The notes: a model not told the origin generated them from the letters alone. A DNA stretch of 64,000 nt from DATBHW01 sp035307385 (GCA_035307385.1 DATGID010000087.1:1-64000); one strand, 5' to 3'; counted from the stretch's first letter, positions 49,647 through 59,695 are shown. Made by a program: numbers and translations.

Positions 49647-51227
49647 ATGGGGACGGAATACTATCGCTCTCTATTGCTTAAACACTGGCGGCTTATTATC
49701 ATTTGCATCGTGCTTACCGGCATTGGGGCAGGCATAGGGAGCTTCTTAGCCCACTCGAAGTATGAATCAACAGCCACGATTCAATTGGTTTCTTATTCCT
49801 CGGATACGTCATCAGTGGCCGCTGCCAGCCAGACGCTTCAAACCGAGGCCAAACTGGCAACCAGCAATTCGATCTTGGAACAGGTGACTGCGCATTATCC
49901 TGGGCTGACTATCCCACAGCTATATAGTGAAATTGCCGCGAGCGTGCCATCCTCCACGCAACTGATCGAGATTACCGTGACGGATGAAGATGGCACACGC
50001 GCTGCCCATCTGGCAAATGATCTGGCTGCTGCCCTGATTGCCCAGCAGAAGCAGGCCATGCAGCAGCTCAACGCGCAAGCCCAGCAGCCGCTGCTGGATA
50101 GCCTGGCAGCCACCCAAAAACAAATTGACACGGACCAGGCAACGCTCAAGACCCTGCAAGCCAATCCATCAGCCAACCAGCAGCAAATTCAGCAACTTGA
50201 GAGTGATTTGAGCGGCCTCCAGCAACAGCACGCTCAAGAGCTTCAGACGCTCACGACCATCCAGAGCGAGGAAGCAGGGACTTCCAGCTTCCTGCAAGTG
50301 GTTGGGGTGGCGCAGCCGAGCCATATTCCTCTCCACACGACCTCCTGGCATGCAGCCGTTGCGGCTGCGGGCCTTGGCTTAGGTTTGCTCCTGGGAATTT
50401 TGCTCGTTCTGCTCCGGGATTGGCTTGATCAGCAGGTTCCCACGACGTCTGCGCTGAGCGAGTTATTGGGTTGGCCCATTTTGGAAGAATTAGATATGCC
50501 ATCCCCCAAGAAGGGGCAGCCCGCCAGCAGCGCTGGGCAAGAGGGAACACAGCCAGAGGCGCCTTACCATCTGCTCGGCCAGAATCTGGCCTTTTTAGGG
50601 ATAGAGTCCCCGCTCGTTTCGCTCGCTGTGACGAGTACGCTCGCTGATAGCAAGGCAGCAAATGCCGTTGCTGCTGGCCTGGCAGCATCTCTGGCGCGAG
50701 GCGGAAAGCGGGTGGTGCTCGTTGATGCAAACTTCTCCAAACCATCGCAGCATCGCCGTTTTGGCACGCCTTCTGAACCCGGCCTGGGAGCAGTCGCTTT
50801 GGCGTTCAGCGCATCGCCACAGGCTGAGCTATCACTTGCAGCCTATCTCTACCCGGCACGGGATGAGTCATCTTTTCTGCGAGTCTTACCTGCTGGCCCC
50901 ATCCCGCCAAATCCCAAGCAGGTGTTGAAATCGCAGGCTATGGGTGAGGTCTTTCAAGCGCTGCGCAAAACCGAGGCCGATGCGGTGGTGCTGGCTGCTC
51001 CGCCAGTGAACGGCTCGGAAGAGAACTGTGTGATCCCCGCGCTGGCGGATGGAGTGCTGGTGGTGATTGGCCGCTCCCACGCACGCAGGGCACAACTCCT
51101 GCGCATGAAACGATCTCTGGAAGAAGCAGGGGCCAAGATACTGGGATGTGTCCTGTGGAGTAACGGAGCGAACCAACTTCAGCCCGTAGGACAACCGGGC
51201 GACGTTGTAGAGGTTCCGTTGCCTTAA
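49647..51227 (+). CDS. Wzz/BY-kinase-like polysaccharide co-polymerase with degenerate nucleotide site
   Basis: About 526 aa. Wzz part: helix 1 at about 15-33, a periplasm-type region with a long coiled coil (about 135-215, QQKQAMQQLNAQ...), helix 2 at about 235-260. Cytoplasmic part resembles CapB/BY-kinase, but Walker A is TSTLADSKAANAVA (no G-x-x-x-x-G-K-[ST]) and the Walker B-like VVLAAPPV lacks the D of the usual D-T-P-P. Walker A-prime VVLVDANF is near normal. No tyrosine cluster at the C-terminus. It likely controls chain length without kinase action. ATG 49647 has AGGAG at good spacing. Confidence 0.82.
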   Translation: MGTEYYRSLLLKHWRLIIICIVLTGIGAGIGSFLAHSKYESTATIQLVSYSSDTSSVAAASQTLQTEAKLATSNSILEQVTAHYPGLTIPQLYSEIAASVPSSTQLIEITVTDEDGTRAAHLANDLAAALIAQQKQAMQQLNAQAQQPLLDSLAATQKQIDTDQATLKTLQANPSANQQQIQQLESDLSGLQQQHAQELQTLTTIQSEEAGTSSFLQVVGVAQPSHIPLHTTSWHAAVAAAGLGLGLLLGILLVLLRDWLDQQVPTTSALSELLGWPILEELDMPSPKKGQPASSAGQEGTQPEAPYHLLGQNLAFLGIESPLVSLAVTSTLADSKAANAVAAGLAASLARGGKRVVLVDANFSKPSQHRRFGTPSEPGLGAVALAFSASPQAELSLAAYLYPARDESSFLRVLPAGPIPPNPKQVLKSQAMGEVFQALRKTEADAVVLAAPPVNGSEENCVIPALADGVLVVIGRSHARRAQLLRMKRSLEEAGAKILGCVLWSNGANQLQPVGQPGDVVEVPLP

Positions 51228-51405
51228 CAGGGAGCGCCCGGGTTTGTGAAGATACCTGCTCTTGCACCTGATCTGCTACTGAGCACAGGCCGACTGTAAA
51301 CGTTGTAGAAGCGATGGTTGAGAACTCGCCAGGAAGGGAAGACATGTCACTGGGGAGCATCAACAAAACCACCCAGAGGAGGCGAAAGCCTCCAGGAGCG
51401 CGAGC

Positions 51406-52923
51406 GTGATAAGCGGGAAGACGATCCATTTGATAGATTGGTTGAGGCGCGACGGTGTATCTGACTGGCTGCCCTGGGCTGCTGTACCTGTGCTGCTTGC
51501 TATAGGGCTGCTTCCTGGGGTGCTAGGCTCTTTTATGCTGGTTGTTTATGCCGCGCTTGCCATTCTGGTGACCTATCTCTTTGTGGTAAAGCAATATGCC
51601 TGGCTGGCGATGCTGTTCATTGCCGCCGGCCTCTTCATTGATTTTTTCATACTTGTCCAGATGCCTTTCTTCGTACCCGATCTTGTCACGATTCTGGCCC
51701 TTATCTTTCTTATTGCTTGTTTTTGGGCCCAGTCAGCGGCGCGCCCCTGGATAAGAGTACCCCATCTGGTCTGGTGGGTGGGTGTGCTCCTTCTTGCGCT
51801 CCCGCCAGCCATCCGCGGTGGTCTTGCGCTTAATGGAGGCAAATACTATGTAGAGGTGTATCTAGATGCCCTCCTCGTTTATATGGTCGGGGTCCAGGTG
51901 GCACGTGATCTCTCCGCTCTCCGACAGCTTTTGAGTCTCCTTGCAGGTTTTGGGGCGTTGATTGCTTTGCATAGCATTTTGCAGGCTGAAACACGACATC
52001 TGTTCTTACCTACCCATTATTGGGACACCTATCTCGCCTCAGTCAACGATTTCGCTCTGGCTGGCAGCAAGGAGATACGTGCTGGGTCGTTCTTCATCAA
52101 CCCCGATTCCGATGGTTCATTTTTAGCGCTGATGCTGTTCATTCCGCTGAGCCTTCTCTTTGAGACACCTTCCAGGCTGTTGAAAGCTCTGTATGCGGTC
52201 GAGACGGTGCTTATCACCCTTGGCCTCTTTTTTACCTACAGTTTGATCGCCATGGCCGCTGCGGGCCTGGGTGGCATCCTCTTTATTGCGCTGGTTGGCA
52301 GAGGACGCCTTCGCTTCTATATTCTTGGGGTGGCCGGCGTTCTGCTCGTCGTGATTTTCGCGGCATTTCCTTCGCTCCTTCACCTGTTGTTGAGCCATGG
52401 CAGTAATGCCGCCTCGGAAATTACGCTGCGGGTGGGCGCCTGGGAAACTGGCATCCGGGTGATTTTGGCTTACCCCCTCACCGGCCTTGGTTTCGGGTTT
52501 CATGCCTATCTTGATGGCGCTGCGGCCCTGCGAGTCCCCCTTCAGTATAGGGCGCTCGCTCATCCGCATGATTCGTTTCTGGAGTTTGCTGCCCTGGCCG
52601 GTATCCCGATGCTTCTGCTGATGCTGATCATCTTTGGGAAATCGTATTGGCAGGCGTTCCAGAATTATCGCGGAGCGGGGAAGTCGCAGCGCATTTTGAT
52701 CGGCGGTGGCATTTCTGCCCTGGCAGTGCTCACGTTGAATAGTCTGGCATCTAATTCGTGGACCTTGCCCCCACTCTTACTGGTAGGTTGGCTGCTCTTT
52801 GGAGCACTGTCCTCGCCCAGGCTGCTTCCTCCGCTGCGCTCTCGCCTGCATCTGGAACACCGCCCTTCTGCGGAAGAGCAAAAGGTTGATGAGGCTGTTC
52901 TGCCTGGGGGTGTTCAGGCATGA
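51406..52923 (+). CDS. O-antigen ligase/polymerase-like membrane protein (Wzy type)
   Basis: 505 aa, about twelve to thirteen helices. The characteristic loop has LRVGAWETGIRVILAYPLTGLGFGFHAYL and HPHDSFLEFAALAGIPMLLLML. It would polymerise the repeat unit on the outer face of the membrane. The start is GTG 51406 with no strong Shine-Dalgarno (GAGCGCGAGC). Its stop overlaps the next gene by ATGA. Second such gene in the window. Confidence 0.83.
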   Translation: MISGKTIHLIDWLRRDGVSDWLPWAAVPVLLAIGLLPGVLGSFMLVVYAALAILVTYLFVVKQYAWLAMLFIAAGLFIDFFILVQMPFFVPDLVTILALIFLIACFWAQSAARPWIRVPHLVWWVGVLLLALPPAIRGGLALNGGKYYVEVYLDALLVYMVGVQVARDLSALRQLLSLLAGFGALIALHSILQAETRHLFLPTHYWDTYLASVNDFALAGSKEIRAGSFFINPDSDGSFLALMLFIPLSLLFETPSRLLKALYAVETVLITLGLFFTYSLIAMAAAGLGGILFIALVGRGRLRFYILGVAGVLLVVIFAAFPSLLHLLLSHGSNAASEITLRVGAWETGIRVILAYPLTGLGFGFHAYLDGAAALRVPLQYRALAHPHDSFLEFAALAGIPMLLLMLIIFGKSYWQAFQNYRGAGKSQRILIGGGISALAVLTLNSLASNSWTLPPLLLVGWLLFGALSSPRLLPPLRSRLHLEHRPSAEEQKVDEAVLPGGVQA

Positions 52924-55184
52924 GCGGCTCCGCTGGCGAACTTTCAGCCTACCCGCTCGATGCGGCGTCTTTGCTGGCATTAGTGCCCAATACGCTCGCC
53001 AGGCAAGGGACTCCTCAGGAGGGGCGAGTCCCCCACCAGGCGTCGTCTGGCCCTCAAGCAACTTTGGTGGCTCAAGAGGCGCTCGTTGCGTGGAATATCT
53101 GCCTTGCTACAGGCGATGAGGAACAGCGGACGGCTTTTCTCACGAAGGCTGTGTGGTTGCGGGAGCAGGCGACGTTGTTGGCTGACGATCTTGCCGGTTG
53201 GCCGGTTTTGACGCGAGTGGCGACGCTTTCCGAGCCTGTGCCCTTGCTCTCTGCCACCGCGCAGGGCCTGGCGCTTTCTGTTCTGGTGCGCGCTTACCAG
53301 ATGACGAGCGACGATACGTTTTGGCGTCTGGCAAGGCGTGCGGTACGCGCCTTTGAACGGGATATCTTTGATGGAGGGGTTTGTGCGCCGATTGGAGATG
53401 CGGGCGTCTTCTTTGAGGAGGCAGCGGCTTATCCTGCATCACATCGTCTCTGCGCCTGCTTGGTAGGACTCTATAGCCTGCACGAATATCTGGTGGTGGC
53501 GGATGATGCCAACATCGCTGACCTTGTTCGGCGCGCTCTGCAAACCATTTCTACCCTGGCGGCATTTGATGCTGGTTATTGGTCACGCGCAGATTTAGCC
53601 TCCAGGTGGCTCGCGTCTCCAGCGGTGCATGCCTTGCATATCGCGCTGCTGAAGGCGCTTGCTGATGCTTCGGGTGATGCCGCCTGGGCGGCGCTGGCGG
53701 CTCGCTGGGCAGGTTACCAGCGTCATCTCTCATCGCGTCTGCGCTATTTCCTCAGCAGCAAAGCGCGCCTGGTGCGGAAGATGTGCGGAGGGTGGCTTCA
53801 ACGGCGCTTCTTGCGGGGCGTCGTGGCTGCCCAGCAGGAAAGCCCAAGAAAAGTATGTGTGCCTATTACCGCCTTCCCTGTGGCTGGGGGCATGCGCGCG
53901 GTGCTGGCTGGGATAGCACAGGCCATGGCAAACGATTGGGAGATAGAGTATCTGGCCCAGCGCGTTGGCCCGCACGATGGCAGCTTTACCATCCATTCGT
54001 TTGGGAACGAGCACAGCACCTATTGGCACTTTCCCAATGTCTGGTTTTATGCCTGGAGTGGATGGCTCCGCCTGCTTTCTCTGCTGCGCCGCGACCAACG
54101 CTATCATCTGATTTTTCCGCAGGATGGTGTCTTTAGTGGCGCGTATGCAGCTTTAGCGGCGAAGCTGGCGGGTGTACGTGTCATCTCTATGGACCACGGC
54201 ACGATTACCTTGCCCTCTAGCCCGACCTTTCGCGCCGAACGGCTGCGAGCGATAGCGAGTGCTTCTTTGCCAGTCCGGCTGCTCTCGCGGGTGCGTTATG
54301 CCTGTTATTGGCCGTCCCTGCGCCTGTTGATCCGTCTTGCCAACAGCGCTACTGATTACTTTCTGCCTGCTGGAGATGCCGTGGAAGTGGCTTACCGGGA
54401 GCAGTTTGGGATTTCCTCAGACCGGCTGATGCGCTGCCCATTTTTGATTGATACGGAATACTACAGGCCATGTGATCCGTCGAGCAGGGCCTGGCAGCGG
54501 GCGCAACTGCACCTGCCCGCTGATGGCGTGCTCATCGCCATGGTCAATCGGTTGGCCCCGGAAAAGGGCATCGATATTGCCTTGCAAGGCATCAAGAGTG
54601 CCCTCGAAAAACTCCCTGCTGATCTGCGCTCCCAGGTGCGGGTGGTGATTGCCGGAGAAGGGCCACTGCGCCCCCAGATTGAAGCGGATATTTCCCGCTA
54701 TGGCCTGGAATCTACGTGCTTTCTGTGGGGTGAGCAGAGTCGGGATAATGTTGCGCTGCTTCTGAGTATCAGCGACCTGTTCCTCTTTACGGCCACCCGT
54801 GACATCAATTCGGTGGCGGTTCTTGAAGCCATGGCTGCCGGACTGCCAGTGATTGCCTCGGCAGTTCCTCCTTCTAAGGCTGTGCTGCTGGCAGAAGGGC
54901 GTGGTATGGCAATTCCTCCTGGCGATGCCGAGGCGGTGAGTATTGCTCTGGCAGAAGCTCTTCAGGATTTGCCAGGTTGTCGCCAGATGGGGGCACGAGC
55001 GAGAGCGTACATCGAAACACGCCACAGCGCCCAGATGCTCAGGCGCTGCCTGCTGCGAGCGACCGGCTGGCCTCTGACAGCGGATGATGTCAATCAGGAT
55101 GCGCGCGAAGAGGCAAGCTCGTTGTTGAGCAGGGGTTATCTTAAGAAGGGAATGCCTGAGCATGCTGCCGACACAAACCCCTGA
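52920..55184 (+). CDS. fusion of a C5-epimerase-like domain and a family 4 glycosyltransferase
   Basis: 754 aa. N-terminal part (about 50-270): LLSATAQGLALSVLVRAYQMTSDDTFWRLARRAVRAF, then GGVCAPIGDAGVFFEEAAAYPASHRLCACLVGLYSLHEYL and FDAGYWSRADLASRW. This resembles the alpha/alpha-barrel C-terminal domain of heparosan-type D-glucuronyl C5-epimerases; the family Tyr in a Y-D-L element is Ala here. C-terminal part (about 310-735): a GT4 with NRLAPEKGIDIALQGI, GEGPLRPQIEADI and DINSVAVLE, where the first Glu of E-x7-E is Asp. Overlaps the upstream gene by ATGA. Confidence 0.75.
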   Translation: MSGSAGELSAYPLDAASLLALVPNTLARQGTPQEGRVPHQASSGPQATLVAQEALVAWNICLATGDEEQRTAFLTKAVWLREQATLLADDLAGWPVLTRVATLSEPVPLLSATAQGLALSVLVRAYQMTSDDTFWRLARRAVRAFERDIFDGGVCAPIGDAGVFFEEAAAYPASHRLCACLVGLYSLHEYLVVADDANIADLVRRALQTISTLAAFDAGYWSRADLASRWLASPAVHALHIALLKALADASGDAAWAALAARWAGYQRHLSSRLRYFLSSKARLVRKMCGGWLQRRFLRGVVAAQQESPRKVCVPITAFPVAGGMRAVLAGIAQAMANDWEIEYLAQRVGPHDGSFTIHSFGNEHSTYWHFPNVWFYAWSGWLRLLSLLRRDQRYHLIFPQDGVFSGAYAALAAKLAGVRVISMDHGTITLPSSPTFRAERLRAIASASLPVRLLSRVRYACYWPSLRLLIRLANSATDYFLPAGDAVEVAYREQFGISSDRLMRCPFLIDTEYYRPCDPSSRAWQRAQLHLPADGVLIAMVNRLAPEKGIDIALQGIKSALEKLPADLRSQVRVVIAGEGPLRPQIEADISRYGLESTCFLWGEQSRDNVALLLSISDLFLFTATRDINSVAVLEAMAAGLPVIASAVPPSKAVLLAEGRGMAIPPGDAEAVSIALAEALQDLPGCRQMGARARAYIETRHSAQMLRRCLLRATGWPLTADDVNQDAREEASSLLSRGYLKKGMPEHAADTNP

Positions 55185-55194
55185 GGACCATGAT

Positions 55195-57015
55195 ATGGAG
55201 GAAGAGCGCACACCTTCTCTCCAATCAACCGAGGCAGAACAGAGGGCTGATGCTGTGGAGGAGGAAGCGCCTGACAAAGCGTCCTTTGATGCCTCTGCAA
55301 GCTCCTCATCTGAGGGCCTGAGCATCGATCAGTTTCCTACCAGCCCGCTGCCAGCTATCGACCAATGGCCCACGCAGCCTATCCCCGCTCTGGTTGGTGA
55401 GCCTTACTTTCTTCCGCAGGGAACCTTTGTAGATGACGAGTCGGCGGAAGAGATAGAGGCACTGCTTCAGCCAGCTATCGAACGTATGGCGGAGACGGGG
55501 CCCCATCCGGCTGTCCAGTCAACGGGCAGCACAGGCAGTTATGTTGCCTTGCGCAATCTCGTCAAAAGTTCAGGCATTTATGCGCTGGGTGCTCTGGCTT
55601 CTCCGCTGGCGTCATTGGTGCTCTCGCCATTCCTGGCGCATCGGCTTTCGCCGACGAACTACGGTATCCTGGCGGTGCTGACCACTGTGATCGGTTTAGC
55701 GGCGGGCATTACCCAGCTTGGCCTGGGCTCAGCGTTCTTCCGGGTCTATAACTATGAGTTCACCGAGCAGGATGATCGGGGCGCTGTGCTGGCAACGGTG
55801 ACGCTGCTGCTGGCGCTGATCGCGCTGCCGGTGGGTATCCTGTCGTCCCTGCTTGCCTCTGTCCTGGCGCAGTTGCTGCTTGGCCGAGCCGCGAATGGGG
55901 AGCTTGTCACGCTGGCCGCCTGGGTCGTGGTTGTGCAGAATCTGACTGTGCCCGGTTTTGCCTGGCTGCGCGCCGAGAATCGCCCCCTGTTCTTTTCTTT
56001 GCTCACCATAGCCAATCTGATTCTGGTGCTGTGCGCCAATCTGCTGCTGGTGGGCGTGCTGCGTTGGGGTGTGGCCGGTTCGCTGCTTGCCACCGGCCTT
56101 GGCTATGCGTGTGTGATGGTCTGCACGGTGCCGTTTATCTTGTGGCGTACCAGACTGCACGTTCGCAGAGACGTTGCCTGGAGCCTGATTACCTTTGGCG
56201 CGCCGCAGGTCTTAAGCTATATCTCTTTCTGGGTGCTGCAATTGTCTGATCGGTATCTGCTGAGCCTGTTGGGGTCGCTGGCTCAGGTGGCAAGTTATGC
56301 GGTTGCCTATAGCCTGGGATCGGTCTTGTCAACGCTGGTCATTTCTCCATTTTCCCTAGCCTGGCCTGCCTTGATGTTTAATGTCGCCAAGCGCAAAGAT
56401 GCGCCCGCTGTCTTTCAGGTCATCTTTCGCTATTTCAGCACGATTCTGCTGTTTGTTGCCTTTGGCGTGTCAATTGCTAGCACGCTTTTATTGAACTGGT
56501 TATTTCCAGCCAGCTATCACTCGGCAGCACCCATTATTCCTATAGTAGCGGAATCCATCGTCTTTTATGGACTCTATATCGTTCTTATGTGTGGGTCCAG
56601 TATCCGGCGCGTCACCTGGATGCCTGCTGCGTTTACCGGTCTGGCGGCTGCTACCAATTTTGGGCTGAATCTGATATTGATTCCGCTGTTTGGACCAATG
56701 GGAGCGGCAGCCTCAACCTTGATTGCCTATGTGCTGCTGGCCGTGGTGGCCTATGTCGCCAATCAGCGTATCTATCCTGTTCCCTATGATACCAGACGCT
56801 TTTTGCTTGCTCTGGTGATGGGTGTAGCGCTCTATCTGGGCGCTGCCCTGATTTCGCTGGGATGGGGCGAGTTCTGGCGCTGGTCGCTGACGATTGCGTG
56901 TCTGGCGCTCTATGGAACCTTCTTGCTGTTCCTTCTGCCAGGGGGAATAGCCCTGCTGCGCGCACAGAGCGCTCGCTTTATGCCACATATTTTCTCGGAT
57001 CGGAGAGTCTCGTAG
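55195..57015 (+). CDS. polysaccharide flippase (Wzx/MATE-type, MVF family)
   Basis: About 606 aa. A highly acidic disordered N-terminus of about 125 residues with tandem P-x-I-D-Q-x-P-T type repeats is followed by 12-14 helices beginning NLVKSSGIYALGALASPLASLVLSPFLAHRLSPTNYGIL, typical of Wzx. It would flip the lipid-linked repeat unit. ATG 55195 has GAGG at 8 bases; an upstream ATG 55162 (overlapping the previous gene by 23 bases) is also possible. The long cytoplasmic N-terminus is unusual for Wzx. Confidence 0.87.
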   Translation: MEEERTPSLQSTEAEQRADAVEEEAPDKASFDASASSSSEGLSIDQFPTSPLPAIDQWPTQPIPALVGEPYFLPQGTFVDDESAEEIEALLQPAIERMAETGPHPAVQSTGSTGSYVALRNLVKSSGIYALGALASPLASLVLSPFLAHRLSPTNYGILAVLTTVIGLAAGITQLGLGSAFFRVYNYEFTEQDDRGAVLATVTLLLALIALPVGILSSLLASVLAQLLLGRAANGELVTLAAWVVVVQNLTVPGFAWLRAENRPLFFSLLTIANLILVLCANLLLVGVLRWGVAGSLLATGLGYACVMVCTVPFILWRTRLHVRRDVAWSLITFGAPQVLSYISFWVLQLSDRYLLSLLGSLAQVASYAVAYSLGSVLSTLVISPFSLAWPALMFNVAKRKDAPAVFQVIFRYFSTILLFVAFGVSIASTLLLNWLFPASYHSAAPIIPIVAESIVFYGLYIVLMCGSSIRRVTWMPAAFTGLAAATNFGLNLILIPLFGPMGAAASTLIAYVLLAVVAYVANQRIYPVPYDTRRFLLALVMGVALYLGAALISLGWGEFWRWSLTIACLALYGTFLLFLLPGGIALLRAQSARFMPHIFSDRRVS

Positions 57016-57016
57016 T

Positions 57017-58294
57017 ATGGCGCACTCAGTGTCTTCTCCTGTTGAATCACAAACAGCGTCTGCGATCCAGGCCCCCTCAACGCGTGTGTGTATGCACGTG
57101 CTGGGGATCGCGCGGACAGATGGCCGTGTGCTGCGCGAGGCGACGGCTTTGGTACGTGCAGGGATGGCCGTTTCTATCGTTGACATTGAAGACCAGCGTG
57201 AGGGTCCTGTCGAGGAGGATTTGCAGGGTGTTCGCCTGCGACATCTAAGGTCGCCAAGCTGGTTTGTCTCGACACGCTTCAAACCCTGGTTTCTGGTCAA
57301 GGCGTTTCAAATATTCTGCCGGGGAACCCTGGCCTTGCTGCGCGCGCCTACTGATGTGTATCATGCCCAGGATATGACGGCCCTTCCTGCGTGCTATATT
57401 GCTGCGCGGCTGCGTCGGAAGCCGCTGATCTTTGACGCGCATGAATTACCCTGGGTAGAACCTACCACCACTCGTTTTCGACGGCTCAATGCGCTGGCTA
57501 TTCGGGTCTTTAAAGGAATGGTTCCGCGCTGCAATGGGGTGATCACCGTGTCGCCGCCTATCGCGCAGGAATTGCAGCGCCGCTATGGAGGGCCGGAGCC
57601 CGTGCTGATTCGCAACATGCCAGAATATCAAGCGCCTGTCTCCAGTGATCGGCTTCGGAACCGCCTGGGCCTGAGCGAGCAAACACGCATTGCGCTCTAT
57701 CAGGGTAATCTGCAACCGGATCGCGGGCTTGACCGGCTGGTCTATGCGGCCAAATTTCTTGATCCTGGCGTGGTGATCGTGCTGATGGGTCGCAGTGTGA
57801 TGGGAGATGCGCTTCAGAAACTGATTGCCCAGGAGGGCGTCGATGATCGCATCAAGGTTCTTCCGCCAGTTCCCTATGCCGAACTGTTAGAATGGACGAC
57901 TTCTGCCGATGTCGGGTTAATTCTCTATGCAAGAAGCCATTCACTGAATGTTCAGATGTGTTTACCAAATAAATTATTTGAATATCTGATGGCTGGCCTC
58001 CCGGTGCTGGCTTCCTCGCTGGATGCCGTCGCCGAGATTTTGCAGACCTACGAGGTAGGGGCTATTGTCTCGTCGCTGGAGCCGGAAGAAATTGGCCGCG
58101 CGATTAGCGCGCTGGTGGCCGATAGCGCGGCGCTGGCGCGCATGAAAGCGAATGCGCTGGCGGCGGCTCAACATGATTTGCGCTGGGATGTAGAAAGTCA
58201 GCGCTTGTTGCAGCTCTATCGACAGGTATTCTCTGGCTCGCAGAATGGTTCCCGGACTCAGGTGCAAAACGCTTCAGAACATCTGGCATCATAA
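57017..58294 (+). CDS. glycosyltransferase family 4
   Basis: 425-aa GT-B enzyme. N-half: VCMHVLGIARTDGRVLREATALVRAGM and VYHAQDMTALPACYIAARLRRKPLIFDAHELPW; C-half: LYQGNLQPDRGLDRLVYAAKFL, LMGRSVMGDALQKLIAQ and NKLFEYLMAGLPVLASSL, where the donor-site motif is N-K-L-F-E. One base after the flippase stop; GGAGAG before ATG. Confidence 0.9.
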   Translation: MAHSVSSPVESQTASAIQAPSTRVCMHVLGIARTDGRVLREATALVRAGMAVSIVDIEDQREGPVEEDLQGVRLRHLRSPSWFVSTRFKPWFLVKAFQIFCRGTLALLRAPTDVYHAQDMTALPACYIAARLRRKPLIFDAHELPWVEPTTTRFRRLNALAIRVFKGMVPRCNGVITVSPPIAQELQRRYGGPEPVLIRNMPEYQAPVSSDRLRNRLGLSEQTRIALYQGNLQPDRGLDRLVYAAKFLDPGVVIVLMGRSVMGDALQKLIAQEGVDDRIKVLPPVPYAELLEWTTSADVGLILYARSHSLNVQMCLPNKLFEYLMAGLPVLASSLDAVAEILQTYEVGAIVSSLEPEEIGRAISALVADSAALARMKANALAAAQHDLRWDVESQRLLQLYRQVFSGSQNGSRTQVQNASEHLAS

Positions 58295-58311
58295 GCGATA
58301 AGGAATGCGCA

Positions 58312-59316
58312 ATGCGTATTTTGCATGTTCATCCCATTAATCAGGTAGCGCAGCAGTATATGGATGGCCTGGCCCGGCTGGGCCATACGGGGACGCTGTA
58401 TGAGCCGAGCCTTGCTGGCGGCGGCGCCGCCCTTCCGCTCAAATTGGCGATGATGCCAGGGCGTATTTTTCATATGAGCCAGATTGTTGGCGATCTCAAC
58501 AGCGCTCATTATGATCTGGCCCATATTCATTGGGCCAGCTATGGCGTGCTGGGACTTGCGAGCAGGATTCCCTATATCGTCCACTGTCATGGAAGTGATG
58601 TCCGTGAGCGCTTAAAAACGCCAGCAGCCCGGATTCTACTCACTCCTATCTTGCGCCGGGCGGCAGCGGTGCTGTGCATCACTCCCGACCTGTTGCCCGT
58701 GGTGCAGGGTGTGATTTCCGATGCTCGCTTTTTTCCCGCGCCGGTAGATGCAAGCGTGTTTACTCCGCCACCAGACGAGATGCCCCCACGTCCATGGACA
58801 GTTTTGCTGTTTGCCCGACTGGAGCCTGGAAAGGGCGTAGAAGTTGCTGCGCAAGGTGTCGCGCACTTTGCTGAGCGCCATCCAGAGGTGCGGGTGTGCT
58901 TGCTCGATTATGGAGTGCTCAGCGCGGAGTATCGCCAACGGTATGGTGGCCGTTTCGATTTTCTGCCGCGTGTGCCCCCCGATGAGGTGCCGAACCTGCT
59001 CAGGCGAGTGGATGGTGTCGTGGGGCAATTTGCTGTCGGCGCGTTGGGCCTTTCAGAGTTACAGGCAATGAGTTGTGCTCGTCCGGTGATTGCCTCGTTT
59101 CGTTATCCAGAAGCCTATGCTGCGCCTCCGCCGCTCTATCAGGCGACAACAGCCGAAGAGGTCGATGCCCAACTGGAATTCATCTTTCAACATCCTCAGG
59201 AGGCAAAGGATGTTGGAGAACAAGCGCGTGCCTGGATTCGCGTGTTTCATGATGCCGAGGCCCTTGCCAAGCGGCTAGAGGGGATCTATACGCAAACTCT
59301 GGGGCAAGCCGCGTGA
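58312..59316 (+). CDS. glycosyltransferase family 4
   Basis: 334 aa, short for GT4. MRILHVHPINQVAQQYMDGLARLGHTGTLYEP and HIHWASYGVLGLASRIPYIVHCHGSDVRERL at the front, FARLEPGKGVEVAAQGV and ALGLSELQAMSCARPVIASF at the back. The first Glu of E-x7-E is missing. AAGGA 8 bases upstream. Specificity unknown. Confidence 0.85.
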   Translation: MRILHVHPINQVAQQYMDGLARLGHTGTLYEPSLAGGGAALPLKLAMMPGRIFHMSQIVGDLNSAHYDLAHIHWASYGVLGLASRIPYIVHCHGSDVRERLKTPAARILLTPILRRAAAVLCITPDLLPVVQGVISDARFFPAPVDASVFTPPPDEMPPRPWTVLLFARLEPGKGVEVAAQGVAHFAERHPEVRVCLLDYGVLSAEYRQRYGGRFDFLPRVPPDEVPNLLRRVDGVVGQFAVGALGLSELQAMSCARPVIASFRYPEAYAAPPPLYQATTAEEVDAQLEFIFQHPQEAKDVGEQARAWIRVFHDAEALAKRLEGIYTQTLGQAA

Positions 59317-59695
59317 TAAGCGCCTAACCCCGCCTCATGCACGCCCATCCTTTTGGATGTGGTAGGGAGATAATCGATGAAGTTCTGGACGCCTTAACCA
59401 GAACCTGTCAAGGGTGGTGGGGCCTTGATCACGAGGTTTTTCCGGCTACCCCCGGACGGTTCTGTATCACTTCTGCGCTTCAGCAGGGTACTTCTCGTAT
59501 TATTGTTTCGTGTGCTGTCACGAGGCTGTTCAAGATGAGGTTCGTCAGGCTAGGAGAAAAAGTGAGGTCAGTTACGGGCGGCTGGTACAGTACGTCGTAA
59601 AATGAGAACTGGGTGAAGCCTCAGTTCAGGAAGGTTGGGTGGGGCGAGGCTGTGATGGGAGAATATGTTCGCTCAAGCGATAAGGATGTGGGCAC
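59317..59695. other. intergenic region, no gene recognised
   Basis: About 380 bases in an otherwise tight gene array. A frame at 59337-59600 has no Shine-Dalgarno and no family-like sequence. A TAAAAT at 59598-59603 could be a -10 without a clear -35. It may separate two transcription units. Confidence 0.45.

Noticed and set aside
54417..55325. 302-codon minus-strand frame
   Set aside because: Antisense to the C-terminal GT4 half of the fusion gene and the flippase start, without family-like sequence.
59337..59600. 87-codon frame between two glycosyltransferases
   Set aside because: No Shine-Dalgarno, no recognisable family; treated as intergenic.
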